Part shown: piece after piece, positions 49,606 through 58,035 of the stretch
Position numbering within the stretch: position 1 is the stretch's first letter
Layout of the letters: each line of letters opens with the position of its first letter
Source of the DNA: Candidatus Obscuribacter sp.
GTDB taxonomy: Bacteria > Cyanobacteriota > Vampirovibrionia > Obscuribacterales > Obscuribacteraceae
Assembly (NCBI GenBank): GCA_016718315.1
Contig: JADKDV010000005.1
Span: forward strand, 434,001-498,000
Length of the DNA: 64,000 nucleotides
Direction of reading: 5' to 3'
Translations under genes and position numbers: made by a program
Notes under the pieces: generated by a model
Database searches by the model: none
Told to the model about the DNA's origin: nothing
Seen by the model: only the letters and a program-made list of their open reading frames with translations

Positions 49606-50403
49606 TTAAGCTGGAATGCGATTGAGAGTTTTCAGCACTGCTTCAAATTCGCTTTTGGCCTCGCTTAAGCGTGTTTTTGCTTCAGCCCATTCGTTTTCTG
49701 ATGCGGCAAATTCAAGCAAGGCAATAATGGCTGCCAGATTTTCGGCTCCAACGGCAGAGGCACTGGCCTTTATTTCTTCTACCACCCGTTCTATGGCGGA
49801 CAGGTCTTTTTTGCTAACAAAGTAGTCTGCATATTTGAGCATCTCGCGCACGCTCATAGCAAAAGTCTCAGCCAATCCAAATTTTTCGCCAGGAGTGTAG
49901 CTATCCCACACGGTGCTATCGATGTAGCCTGTCTGAATATCGCTTTCTTCTACAGGAGCTTCGGGGGCTAGTTGTCTGGCTGGTTTGGCCGATAGCCAGT
50001 ATTCCATTTTTGAAGTGAGTATGGCTTTATCGATAGGTTTGGAAAGATAATCGTCCATTCCTGCCGCTACACATCTTTCGCGGTCGCCGGTCATGGCCAG
50101 AGCAGTTACAGCAATTATTGGAATCAAAAGCTCACTTTTGTTGGCGCTTTCGATTTCGCGTATTGCTCTTGTGGCGCTAAAACCATCCATTACTGGTAGT
50201 TGGCAGTCCATCAAAATCAGTGAGTATTTGCCTCTGCTAAACATATCCACCGCCTCCTGGCCGTTGGCGGCTAGCTCTGCCTTTACACCGAGGCGGTTGA
50301 GCAAAATCATGGCGATTTTTTGATTGACCGGATTATCCTCTACTACAAGGATAGGGTCTATATTGGCGAATTTATTATCGCTCCCTGGTGTATCAGTACT
50401 CAT
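49606..50403 (-). CDS. Receiver plus Hpt-like protein lacking the acceptor His
   Basis: Protein of 265 residues. The REC domain is complete (LVVEDNPVNQK; LILMDCQLPVMDG; SKPIDK). The C-terminal helical domain matches the Hpt of the paralogue at 47692-48534 around VVEEIKASASAVGAENLA, but the acceptor His is Glu (AHEIKAS versus VEEIKAS). It cannot take phosphate there, so it may be a pseudo-Hpt that binds or inhibits. It overlaps the stop of the large hybrid kinase by 4 bases (ATGA) and is co-translated. Confidence 0.82.
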   Translation of the reverse strand: MSTDTPGSDNKFANIDPILVVEDNPVNQKIAMILLNRLGVKAELAANGQEAVDMFSRGKYSLILMDCQLPVMDGFSATRAIREIESANKSELLIPIIAVTALAMTGDRERCVAAGMDDYLSKPIDKAILTSKMEYWLSAKPARQLAPEAPVEESDIQTGYIDSTVWDSYTPGEKFGLAETFAMSVREMLKYADYFVSKKDLSAIERVVEEIKASASAVGAENLAAIIALLEFAASENEWAEAKTRLSEAKSEFEAVLKTLNRIPA

Positions 50404-53400
50404 GTCAAATCCTGCTTGTTGGCATCAGCATTGCTGCCACTAGTCTGCCGTGCGGGGCTGATTGCTGACTCGTTTGTTGACTGTTTGGGTGGAGTCTTGC
50501 GGGCAGCTATTTTTGTTTTTGTTGTCAACAAAAATTGTCTCGCTTTAGCGATAATGTCTTTGCGAGTAGTGGTGGCGTCCTTAAGTGGTCTCGCTAACTC
50601 TTTATAGGATTGCCAGATATTAGGCTCGATTGCTTTGATGGCATAGCCGATTGTTTTGACGTTGCGCTGCCACAAAAAATCTTTGACGCTTTCGTAGGTG
50701 ACAGGGGCAGCCAGATTGATAAATGCGGAGTCAAACTTGCCACCAGTGGTGATGTGCAAAGATTGCGCTTGTTCTACTGAAGTAGCAAAATGGAGATTGA
50801 CCTTGCCACCATTTGTTTGCTGGGCTAGATGTTGCTTGTACTCTTGCTGGATGGCTTGATCAGGTTCGATTATCAAAACTGTTGGTCCTTGTCCATTTTT
50901 GCCAGTCTGCTGCAATGTTTTTATTGTCAGTGATGCCACGGTTGTTTGAGGTTCTATTAGCTCTAGCGGTGAGGCTTCAATTAGTTTTTCTGGCAAAAAG
51001 CTCGATATAAGTTGTGTTGGCACTTCATTTTTGCCAAAACAGCTTTTGAGCTGACGTAGCAGACTCCAGCCAGCTCCGCGCTCTAGATTGACATCGAGGA
51101 TGATGGCATCGGGCACTCTATTGCTTGCATATGCCAGAGCGCTTTGGGTGGAGTCAGCGATTTGAGCTACATAGCCTTCGTCTTCGGCAAGAATTTCTAA
51201 TGCCTGGATAGTGCGTATGTCTTCTTCGATTATCAGTATTATTGGTTTGTCAGACTTATTCCTGCTGCCAGCGGCTGCGCCACCGTAGAGTGCTTGCGCA
51301 TTGTTTGCTTCTTGCAATTGTCCTGGTAATTGCTTAAATGCCTGGTTGAGAGCCTCGGCATTGGTAAATTGACGCTGATTGAGACCGGGTCCTTTGCGTG
51401 TGATCTCACGAATAGCACTGTCCGGTATGGTCATGTCCAGGTCTATATTGATGTCGATGTCTCTGGGGACAAAGGTGGCTGGCAGATAAAAGGTAAATGT
51501 AGAGCCTTTATCGACCACGCTATCGACCACTATATAGCCGCCGAGCATTTCTACGATTTGTTTGCTAATGGCAAGCCCCAGACCAGTGCCACCGTATTTG
51601 CGACTGGTGGTGCCATCTGCCTGGTGAAAAGCTTCAAAAATAATGCTGCGTTTGTCTTCGGGTATGCCGATACCAGTGTCTATCACTGAAAACTTGACCA
51701 TGCCAGAACCTGTGCTTTTTTGCAAGCTGCCTATGGCTCTTTCTACTTTTAGTTTGACCGAGCCGTCGTTAGTAAACTTAAAGGCGTTGCTGAGCAGGTT
51801 TTTGAGGACCTGATTGAGCCGTTTAGCGTCAGTCTGCAGCGAATATGGTGCGGAACTATCTAGCTCCACGCTAAACTCGATATTTTTACGTGACATCGAC
51901 TGGCGAAAAGATCTTTCTACATCTGTAATCAAGTCTTTGAGGATGACTTCACTCATGTTGAGAGACACAGTGCCAGACTCGATTTTGGAGATGTCTAAAA
52001 TATCATTGATAAGCTCTAGAAGCTCTGAGCCGGCATCATATATGGTGGTGAGGAAATCAATATCGGTTTGGGTCAGGTTGCCTTCGTTGTTTTCTAAGAG
52101 GATTTGAGAGAGTACAAGCAAGCTGTTCAGTGGAGTGCGCAGTTCATGGGACATATTGGCAAGAAACTGTGACTTGTACTTTGATGTTAATGCCAGTTGT
52201 TCCGCTTTCTCTTCAAGAGCGCGGTGAGCACGTTCGATTTCGCGACGCTTTTGTTCCACGTCTTCTTTTTGCAAAAGCACCTGTGTGGCCCGTTCTTCCA
52301 GTTGCAGGTTGGTGACTTCTAGCTCATCTTGTTTTTGTCTCAGTTGTAGTTGAGATTTTTGTAGAGAGACAGTTTGTTGCTCCAGCCTTTTGTTGGTTTC
52401 GGTCATCTCCATTTGCTGCTGTCTTAGTTCTTTAGCCAGTGTCTGAGATTGCGCAAGGAGATCTTCGGTGCGTGTGTTGGTCTGAATTGTATTGAGCACA
52501 ATGCCGATGTCTTCGGTCAATTGCTCGATAAAAGATAGATGAATAGGGGCGAAGTGATGCAATGTTGCTACTTCGATTACTGCTAAGAGCTGTCCTTCAA
52601 AGAGCACTGGGAAAATTGCCACATGCCCGGGCTCTGTAACACCAAGGCTGGAATTTACTTTGAAAAACTGTTGAGGGACGTTTTCTATTACGATCGGTTG
52701 TCTGTCCATAGCGCACTGACCGAGCAGTCCCTCTCCCAGTTTGAGAGACTCTGGTAAATCGCCTTTTTGATTGGCATAGCTACCTAAAAGCCGTAAAGTA
52801 AGATCGTTTTCTTCGGCATCGAGGATATAAAACGCGCCCTGATGCGAAGAAATCAAAGGTGCTAATTGAGCCAGCACCAGATTTGATACCGTCCATAGAT
52901 CTCTTTGACCTTGCATCAAACGAGCAAACATGGTCAGGTTTGTCTTGAGCCAATTTTGTTCTGTGTTTTTGAGAGTGGTATCCTGCAGGTTGCGGATCAT
53001 CTCGTTGATATTGTCTTTGAGTGATGCCACTTCGCCTGAGGCGGCCACACCAATTTGTCTTGTCAAATCGCCTTTTGTCACGGCTTTAGCCACATCAGAG
53101 ATGGCTCTTACTTGGATAGTGAGATTGTCTGCCAGTTGATTGACGTTGTCTGTCAGATCGCGCCACAGACCAGATGCACCGGGCACCCGCGCTTGAGCGC
53201 CTAACTTGCCTTCTACGCCTACTTCACGGGCAACTGATGTGACTTGGTCGGCAAAAATATCGAGTGTGTCGATCATGGAGTTGATTGTGTCCACTAGCTC
53301 AGCGATTTCACCTTTAGCCAGGAGCATCAATTTGCGTTTAAGGTTGCCGTTAGCTACCGCACTGACTACTGTGGCGATATTGCGCACCTGGTCGGTGAGA

Positions 53401-53987
53401 TTGGTGGCCATCAAATTGACATTGTCGGTCAGTTCTTTCCAGGTGCCAGATGCTCCCTTGAGTCTTGCCTGACCGCCCAGCTTGCCCTCGAGTCCGACTT
53501 CGCGAGCGACGCGGTTGAGCTCGGTACAAATAGCATCCAGATGAGCCACCATCTTATTGGTGGTCTCAGTCACTTCTCTAAACTCACCTTTTAGCTCCAT
53601 GGCATCATATTGCAATGGCATGGTCTCAGTCAGGTCGCCAGCTATAACCGAACGTAGCAGCGCGTTTGAATCTCTGATTGGTCTGATCAAATTTTTGATC
53701 AAAGCATTTAAATCTTCGGCAACAACTTCCCAGCTGCCCGCGGCGCCTTTGATGGCAAAGCGCTCAGTAAACTGGCCTTCCTGCGATATTTCTTTGGAGA
53801 CTCGGCGAATTTCTTGCACCATCTCCTGGTTAAAAACTGCCAGCTCATTAAAAGCCTGGGCCACTTCAATTGACTCGGGGGTGTTGCCGGGAGGCATGCG
53901 AAAGGTGAGGTCCCCTTGCTTCATGCGTCGCAAGGCGTTAACGATGGCTATATGACTGTCTGGGGTGCTGGGATCATTAGATGTCAT
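50400..53987 (-). CDS. HAMP-repeat hybrid histidine kinase with GAF and two receivers
   Basis: Soluble kinase of 1195 residues, like group III (Nik1-type) kinases. About four HAMP-like repeats (residues 1-350; AREVGLEGKLGGQARLKG and AREVGVEGKLGAQARVPG are repeat boundaries) are followed by a GAF domain (about 375-515) and a long coiled coil (520-620). HisKA (ANMSHELRTPLNS, about 630) and HATPase (DTGIGIPE, GGTGLGLAIS) come next. REC1 has the acceptor in IILDVNLERGAG. A degenerate REC2 has Asn in place of Asp (FINLAAP). There is no membrane helix. An ECF-type site lies 76 bases upstream. Confidence 0.93.
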   Translation of the reverse strand: MTSNDPSTPDSHIAIVNALRRMKQGDLTFRMPPGNTPESIEVAQAFNELAVFNQEMVQEIRRVSKEISQEGQFTERFAIKGAAGSWEVVAEDLNALIKNLIRPIRDSNALLRSVIAGDLTETMPLQYDAMELKGEFREVTETTNKMVAHLDAICTELNRVAREVGLEGKLGGQARLKGASGTWKELTDNVNLMATNLTDQVRNIATVVSAVANGNLKRKLMLLAKGEIAELVDTINSMIDTLDIFADQVTSVAREVGVEGKLGAQARVPGASGLWRDLTDNVNQLADNLTIQVRAISDVAKAVTKGDLTRQIGVAASGEVASLKDNINEMIRNLQDTTLKNTEQNWLKTNLTMFARLMQGQRDLWTVSNLVLAQLAPLISSHQGAFYILDAEENDLTLRLLGSYANQKGDLPESLKLGEGLLGQCAMDRQPIVIENVPQQFFKVNSSLGVTEPGHVAIFPVLFEGQLLAVIEVATLHHFAPIHLSFIEQLTEDIGIVLNTIQTNTRTEDLLAQSQTLAKELRQQQMEMTETNKRLEQQTVSLQKSQLQLRQKQDELEVTNLQLEERATQVLLQKEDVEQKRREIERAHRALEEKAEQLALTSKYKSQFLANMSHELRTPLNSLLVLSQILLENNEGNLTQTDIDFLTTIYDAGSELLELINDILDISKIESGTVSLNMSEVILKDLITDVERSFRQSMSRKNIEFSVELDSSAPYSLQTDAKRLNQVLKNLLSNAFKFTNDGSVKLKVERAIGSLQKSTGSGMVKFSVIDTGIGIPEDKRSIIFEAFHQADGTTSRKYGGTGLGLAISKQIVEMLGGYIVVDSVVDKGSTFTFYLPATFVPRDIDINIDLDMTIPDSAIREITRKGPGLNQRQFTNAEALNQAFKQLPGQLQEANNAQALYGGAAAGSRNKSDKPIILIIEEDIRTIQALEILAEDEGYVAQIADSTQSALAYASNRVPDAIILDVNLERGAGWSLLRQLKSCFGKNEVPTQLISSFLPEKLIEASPLELIEPQTTVASLTIKTLQQTGKNGQGPTVLIIEPDQAIQQEYKQHLAQQTNGGKVNLHFATSVEQAQSLHITTGGKFDSAFINLAAPVTYESVKDFLWQRNVKTIGYAIKAIEPNIWQSYKELARPLKDATTTRKDIIAKARQFLLTTKTKIAARKTPPKQSTNESAISPARQTSGSNADANKQDLT

Positions 53988-54062
53988 CTAGTCAAGGTAC
54001 CTCTGGCATCCCTTTCGTAAACATTTCAACCCCTGGATTTGTGCTTGGCGCGACTGAATTTA

Positions 54063-54087
54063 GACCGACATATTGTCCTGGGGTTCC
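54063..54087 (-). promoter_or_regulatory. ECF-type promoter: GGAAC-N16-GGTC
   Basis: -35 GGAAC (54087-54083), 16-base spacer, -10 GGTC (54066-54063), then TAAA, 76 bases upstream of the kinase start at 53987. Confidence 0.68.
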
Positions 54088-54249
54088 CGATTTTAACGCC
54101 TGGCTATATATATTGTTTAAAAAGTGCAGAAATGGCCCTTTTTGAACCCGTCAATTGTGCCCACAGTTTATAATTTACCTGATGGTAAGGGGTGCGTGTT
54201 GAGCTGGGCACACTTTGTACCAATGTTTATAGCTTTTGAATGGTAGCCC

Positions 54250-55638
54250 ATGTCTCCCAGTTTTAACCAGAAAACGGCATATGCCTTAGTTATTGCTGGA
54301 TTTATCTTTATTGCCTCAGTCGTCTGTCTCTTTGCAAGCGCCTATTGGTTGCTTGAGGCTAAGCATTGGGTAGACCATACCAATCAGGTGATTCTACGCA
54401 CCAAAGATTGCCTTATTGTCTTGCTCAATTGTGAGACCGGTCAAAGAGGCTATGTTTGCACAGCAGACAAGAGCTTTTTGGAGCCACTTAAAAAGTCAGA
54501 GCAGTCTGTGGCTGCATCCATTGCCCAGGTGCGGCAGTTAGTGCAGGACGATAGTGAAGAGACAAGCCGAATTGTAGAAATTGAACGGCTGGCTAAAGTC
54601 AAAATGGACTTTGTCAATCAGGTCCTTTTTGTCTATCAGACTTCGCCAGCCGCTGCCAGTGCGCTCATTGCTACGGGGCAGGGCAAGCGCACAATGGATG
54701 CTATCCGCAAACTAATTGCTCAAACAGAGTCTCACCAATTAGCTTTGCTAGATAAACGCAAAGAAGAAGTGGCCAGGCTGCAAAATCTAATAATAGGTAT
54801 CATCGTGCTACTGACTATCCTCGAAGGAGGGAGTCTAATTTACATCTATAACCTCAATAGAGTGTACGCAGATGTCCAGCGCAAGAGTATTGACGCATTA
54901 CAAAGTGAAATAGCTGTACGTCTTAAAACCGAGGCTAATTTGCGTGAAACCGCTATCAATTTGACTCGCAGCAATGAGGATTTGCAACAGTTTGCTTATG
55001 TCGCCAGTCATGATCTGCAAGAACCGCTGAGGGCCGTGCAGGGCTTTACCTCGCTACTGGCCAAGACTTATAGAGACCAGCTCGACGAGCGCGCTCTGGG
55101 CTGGATTGATCAGTCTACTCAGGGAGTTGAGCGCATGCGCACACTGATCAATGGCCTGCTCGAATATGCCAGAGTCGAGTCCCGTGGCGGCGATATGGTC
55201 TCGGTTAACTTGGGCGAATTGCTCAAAGACGTGCAGATGGTCCTAGCTGACTCCATTGCCCAAAATGATGCCACTATTGTGTGCCAGGAGTTGCCGACCA
55301 TCACAGGTGACGAAAACCAGCTCAGGCAGCTATTTATCAATTTAATTGGTAACGCTCTCAAGTACCGTTCTGATAAAGCACCTGTAATTGTGTTGTCGTC
55401 CTCAAGAGTGGGCAGTCAATGGCAAATACAAATAGCCGACAATGGCATTGGCTTTGATCCTCAGTATGCCGAAAAGATTTTTGTGATCTTTCAGCGTCTT
55501 CACTCTCGCAGCAAATACGAGGGCACGGGCATTGGACTATCGCTCTGCAAGAGGATTGTGGAGCGGCACAGAGGCTCTATCAAGGCAGAATCTGAATTAG
55601 ACGAGGGGGCGACCTTTGTAGTGACATTACCAGCCTGA
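54250..55638 (+). CDS. CHASE3 sensor histidine kinase, phytochrome-kinase-like
   Basis: Membrane kinase of 462 residues. Two membrane helices (about 12-34 and 178-200) bracket a CHASE3-type domain that includes NCETGQRGYVCTADKSFLEPL. The HisKA type is ASHDLQEPLRAVQGF (acceptor His about residue 255), as in cyanobacterial phytochrome-like kinases, followed by HATPase (NLIGNALKY, DNGIGFD, GTGIGLSLC). The start at 54250 has a poor ribosome-binding site. It precedes two small receivers on the same strand. Upstream, TTGAAC near 54142 and TATAAT at 54169-54174 are at poor spacing. Confidence 0.9.
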   Translation: MSPSFNQKTAYALVIAGFIFIASVVCLFASAYWLLEAKHWVDHTNQVILRTKDCLIVLLNCETGQRGYVCTADKSFLEPLKKSEQSVAASIAQVRQLVQDDSEETSRIVEIERLAKVKMDFVNQVLFVYQTSPAAASALIATGQGKRTMDAIRKLIAQTESHQLALLDKRKEEVARLQNLIIGIIVLLTILEGGSLIYIYNLNRVYADVQRKSIDALQSEIAVRLKTEANLRETAINLTRSNEDLQQFAYVASHDLQEPLRAVQGFTSLLAKTYRDQLDERALGWIDQSTQGVERMRTLINGLLEYARVESRGGDMVSVNLGELLKDVQMVLADSIAQNDATIVCQELPTITGDENQLRQLFINLIGNALKYRSDKAPVIVLSSSRVGSQWQIQIADNGIGFDPQYAEKIFVIFQRLHSRSKYEGTGIGLSLCKRIVERHRGSIKAESELDEGATFVVTLPA

Positions 55639-55668
55639 TATATTTGTGGCTAGCTTACAAGGAGAGGT

Positions 55669-56118
55669 ATGAACGTTAAAGACATCCAGATTTTGATGGT
55701 AGAGGATAGTCCATCAGATGCCGAGCTAGCTGTTGAGGCTTTTAAGCAGAGTCGTTTGATGAATACACTGACCATTATTGATAATGGTGGTGAGGCTCTC
55801 GAATACTTGCATCGTCGCGGCAAATATGACAAGGCTGTGCTGCCTGATTTGATCCTATTGGACCTCAACTTGCCTGTGTTAAATGGCCATGCGGTATTGG
55901 CTGAAATCAAAAAAGACCCTATCTTGCGCCGTATCCCGGTGATAGTTTTGACTACATCAGAGAGCGAAAAGGACATTTTGGATTCGTATAACTTGCAAGC
56001 CAGCGCTTACATAACAAAGCCTGTAGATTTTGATAAATTTATAGGTATAGTAAAGGACATCCAAAATTTTTATTTTGTAGTTGCCAAAATCCCGCCAAAC
56101 GGTACCCATGACGATTAA
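55669..56118 (+). CDS. Rcp1-like response regulator
   Basis: Single-domain receiver of 149 residues: MVEDSPSDAEL, acceptor Asp in ILLDLNLPVLNG, Thr in VLTTSES, Lys in ITKPVDF. It resembles Rcp1, the partner of the cyanobacterial phytochrome Cph1, which matches the phytochrome-like kinase just upstream. AAGGAGAG lies 4 bases before the ATG. The next receiver starts 11 bases before its end. Confidence 0.9.
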   Translation: MNVKDIQILMVEDSPSDAELAVEAFKQSRLMNTLTIIDNGGEALEYLHRRGKYDKAVLPDLILLDLNLPVLNGHAVLAEIKKDPILRRIPVIVLTTSESEKDILDSYNLQASAYITKPVDFDKFIGIVKDIQNFYFVVAKIPPNGTHDD

Positions 56119-56503
56119 AAATACAGAGATATTACTCGTTGAAGACAGCCCATCCGACGCTGAGCTGATGGTTTCTATGCTTGCTGATATCAAAGAATTT
56201 CCCAATCATGTGCAAAATGTCCAGACCTTGAGTGCAGCTAAACAAGCCATTATGAGCAAAAGCTTTGATGCTGTTGTGCTGGATCTCAATTTGCCGGACA
56301 GCAATGGACTGCAAACATATACTGAGCTAAGAGATGTCTGTAACAGCGTACCAATTGTCATCCTCACTGGTATGGATGACCGCGAAGTATTGACCCATGC
56401 TCTCAAAAACGGCGCTGACAATTATCTCATTAAAGATAAAGTGGATGGTGGCCGGGTGGCAATCGCCATACTAGCCTCAATACGCAACCGGCTCAGTGTT
56501 TGA
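56108..56503 (+). CDS. Second single-domain response regulator
   Basis: Receiver of 131 residues (LLVEDSPSDAELM; acceptor Asp in VVLDLNLPDSNG; Thr in ILTGMDD; Lys in LIKDKVDG). It resembles its neighbour but belongs to a different branch (IILTG type). The ATG at 56108 overlaps the end of the preceding gene by 11 bases. A strong terminator follows. Confidence 0.88.
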   Translation: MTIKNTEILLVEDSPSDAELMVSMLADIKEFPNHVQNVQTLSAAKQAIMSKSFDAVVLDLNLPDSNGLQTYTELRDVCNSVPIVILTGMDDREVLTHALKNGADNYLIKDKVDGGRVAIAILASIRNRLSV

Positions 56504-56520
56504 TCGAATGCTTAGAGACA

Positions 56521-56558
56521 AAAAAAGAGACAGCCTGGGCTGTCTCTTTTTTTTTGAG
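56521..56558. terminator. Bidirectional terminator
   Basis: AAAAAAGAGACAGCC / GGCTGTCTCTTTTTT with a very small loop and T residues on both sides, between convergent genes ending at 56503 and 56570. Confidence 0.93.
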
Positions 56559-56569
56559 GTCGGTGGGAA

Positions 56570-57094
56570 TTAACGACCTTTGACCTTTTCTTCGCCGGTG
56601 CGATGAATGTCTTTGGCACCGCCATTTTTGAAGATTTGTTCAGCTTGCTTGGCTTCTTCCATGTTTTCTGTATGGACAGAAAGGAGGATGTTGCCATCGC
56701 GCAGGCGTCCTTCGTACTGTTTGGCTTCATACTCCGGTAGACCCAGACCAATCAGACCGCCCGTGGCACCACCAGCGGCACCACCAAGGGCTGCGCCACT
56801 GAGCATGGCCATGATTGGACCAGCGGCGACAAAAGGACCTATTCCAGGAATTGCCAGCGAACCGATACCAGCCAACCATCCTAGCGCTCCACCCAGCACC
56901 ATGCCAGTGCCAGCACCGGCGGCTGCGCCTTCGGGCGCTTTGCTGTGTTTTTCGTGACCGAGGTCTTTGTTAGCCATGCGGTCGGGCATCAAAATTGACA
57001 CTGAACTATCGGGAAATCCCGATGCTCTCAGTTGATCTACAATACGATCGGCTTCTACTTCTGTAGGTACGATACAAATTACTGCCTGTTTCAT
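56570..57094 (-). CDS. General-stress-protein-like membrane protein
   Basis: Protein of 174 residues. The N-terminus CIVPTEVEADRIVDQLRASGFPDSSVSIL matches general-stress-protein N-terminal domains. A Gly/Ala-rich hydrophobic middle (about residues 57-120) has two or three membrane-spanning hairpins. The C-terminal segment LLSVHTENMEEAKQAEQIFKNGGAKDI repeats the small alpha/beta theme. It is probably co-transcribed with the BON gene upstream (58-base gap), both under the ECF-type site at 57606-57630. Confidence 0.75.
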   Translation of the reverse strand: MKQAVICIVPTEVEADRIVDQLRASGFPDSSVSILMPDRMANKDLGHEKHSKAPEGAAAGAGTGMVLGGALGWLAGIGSLAIPGIGPFVAAGPIMAMLSGAALGGAAGGATGGLIGLGLPEYEAKQYEGRLRDGNILLSVHTENMEEAKQAEQIFKNGGAKDIHRTGEEKVKGR

Positions 57095-57152
57095 AAAACC
57101 TCCTGAGGTTTGTCATTAACTAAAGTGTCTGTAATGGCTGCTAGTCAAAGAC

Positions 57153-57533
57153 CTAATGGGTTTTGACTTCGAGCTCGCTTTTGTAGCAGTTGCCGCAATA
57201 TTTTTTGGCGATGCTCTCTAGTTTTGATTTTTCGTTGTCGCTATCCACAGGACCGCGCAGATAAACAGTGCCTTTCTCATCAATTATCTTGATGTTCTGG
57301 GCGTTTACTGAAAAACCTTTTTTAGACATGATGTCTTTGCGAATATTTGAGACCAGTTGTACCGAAGTCTTTTCGTTAGACTGAGCTTGAGCTTCCGGGC
57401 GATCATTTACTTGATCGTATTTGTTTTGCTTGGTGTTATCCGCTTTCACCTCTGTTTCACCAGCAAAGCTAGCGACGTTAAGGCTACTCACAGAAGAAAT
57501 AAGCAAAAGCAAAACTATATCTTTGCTTCTCAT
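57153..57533 (-). CDS. Exported BON-domain protein
   Basis: Protein of 126 residues with a signal peptide (about residues 1-24, cleavage near SFA-GE), a Lys/Asp/Gln-rich linker and a C-terminal BON domain (NAQNIKIIDEKGTVYLRGPVDS, ESIAKKYCGNCY). BON domains bind membranes or peptidoglycan and are induced by osmotic shock (OsmY). ATG 57533 (AAAGG upstream) is chosen over a reading to 57632 that would overlap the promoter. An ECF-type site precedes it by about 73 bases. Confidence 0.85.
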   Translation of the reverse strand: MRSKDIVLLLLISSVSSLNVASFAGETEVKADNTKQNKYDQVNDRPEAQAQSNEKTSVQLVSNIRKDIMSKKGFSVNAQNIKIIDEKGTVYLRGPVDSDNEKSKLESIAKKYCGNCYKSELEVKTH

Positions 57534-57605
57534 TCTTTTTCTACCTTTGTTTAAGAGCTGACAGTAGAGCTTCCAATCCGCAATTCTGTCATTGGATATG
57601 GAATT

Positions 57606-57630
57606 GACTAAGCTCAATAGTCTAAGTTCC
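57606..57630 (-). promoter_or_regulatory. ECF-type promoter: GGAAC-N16-AGTC
   Basis: -35 GGAAC (57630-57626), 16-base spacer, -10 AGTC (57609-57606), 73 bases upstream of the BON start, which precedes the general-stress-like gene. Confidence 0.7.
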
Positions 57631-57962
57631 ATGTTGACATTGTTGAGTACAAAAAAGGCTTATTGTAGAGCCAGATGCTGCACCATAGGTGGTGCAAGGT
57701 TTGCTGGCGTCCTACTGTTGAGCTCCTTAAGTTAATCTTTAATCGCAAAATAAGTTGGAACTGATGCAGTGCACTATGGTCTAAGTGGAGGCGGAAGGTA
57801 ATTAACAAAAAAGTGGTTTCTACGAAAAATCGTGGACTAAAACAAACCAATTTTATTTAGAGCACCATAACCGCAATTAACAGAGATATTGATGACCAGG
57901 AATAACCATTCTCCTACCCACCAATGAGCTTCGGCTCAAAAGTGGCGTCATCAGTCAGCTAG

Positions 57963-57986
57963 ACGAGAGGGCTACCACCCTCTCGT
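57963..57986. terminator. Hairpin past the Gfo/Idh gene
   Basis: ACGAGAGGG / CCCTCTCGT with loop ctacca, extendable by CTA/TAG. The T-run is only weak, on the plus strand. Confidence 0.65.
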
Positions 57987-58035
57987 TTAGTCTTTTGGTG
58001 CAGTGATGCTTGCACCAGGTTTAGGATATTTGTTG

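Larger units (their letters stand above)
57534..58035. other. Intergenic region with an ECF-type site
   Basis: About 500 bases. It includes the ECF-type site at 57606-57630, an inverted repeat TGCACCA-tagg-TGGTGCA (57679-57696) and a hairpin at 57963-57986 near the end of the leftward Gfo/Idh gene. A short leftward frame through here is not convincing. Confidence 0.6.

Noticed and set aside
54142..54174. TTGAAC and TATAAT upstream of the CHASE3 kinase as a sigma70 promoter
   Set aside because: The spacing is 21 bases, too long for a standard promoter; kept only as a remark in the gene entry.
57614..57850. A short leftward frame in the BON upstream region
   Set aside because: It overlaps the ECF-type site and has no family or ribosome-binding site.
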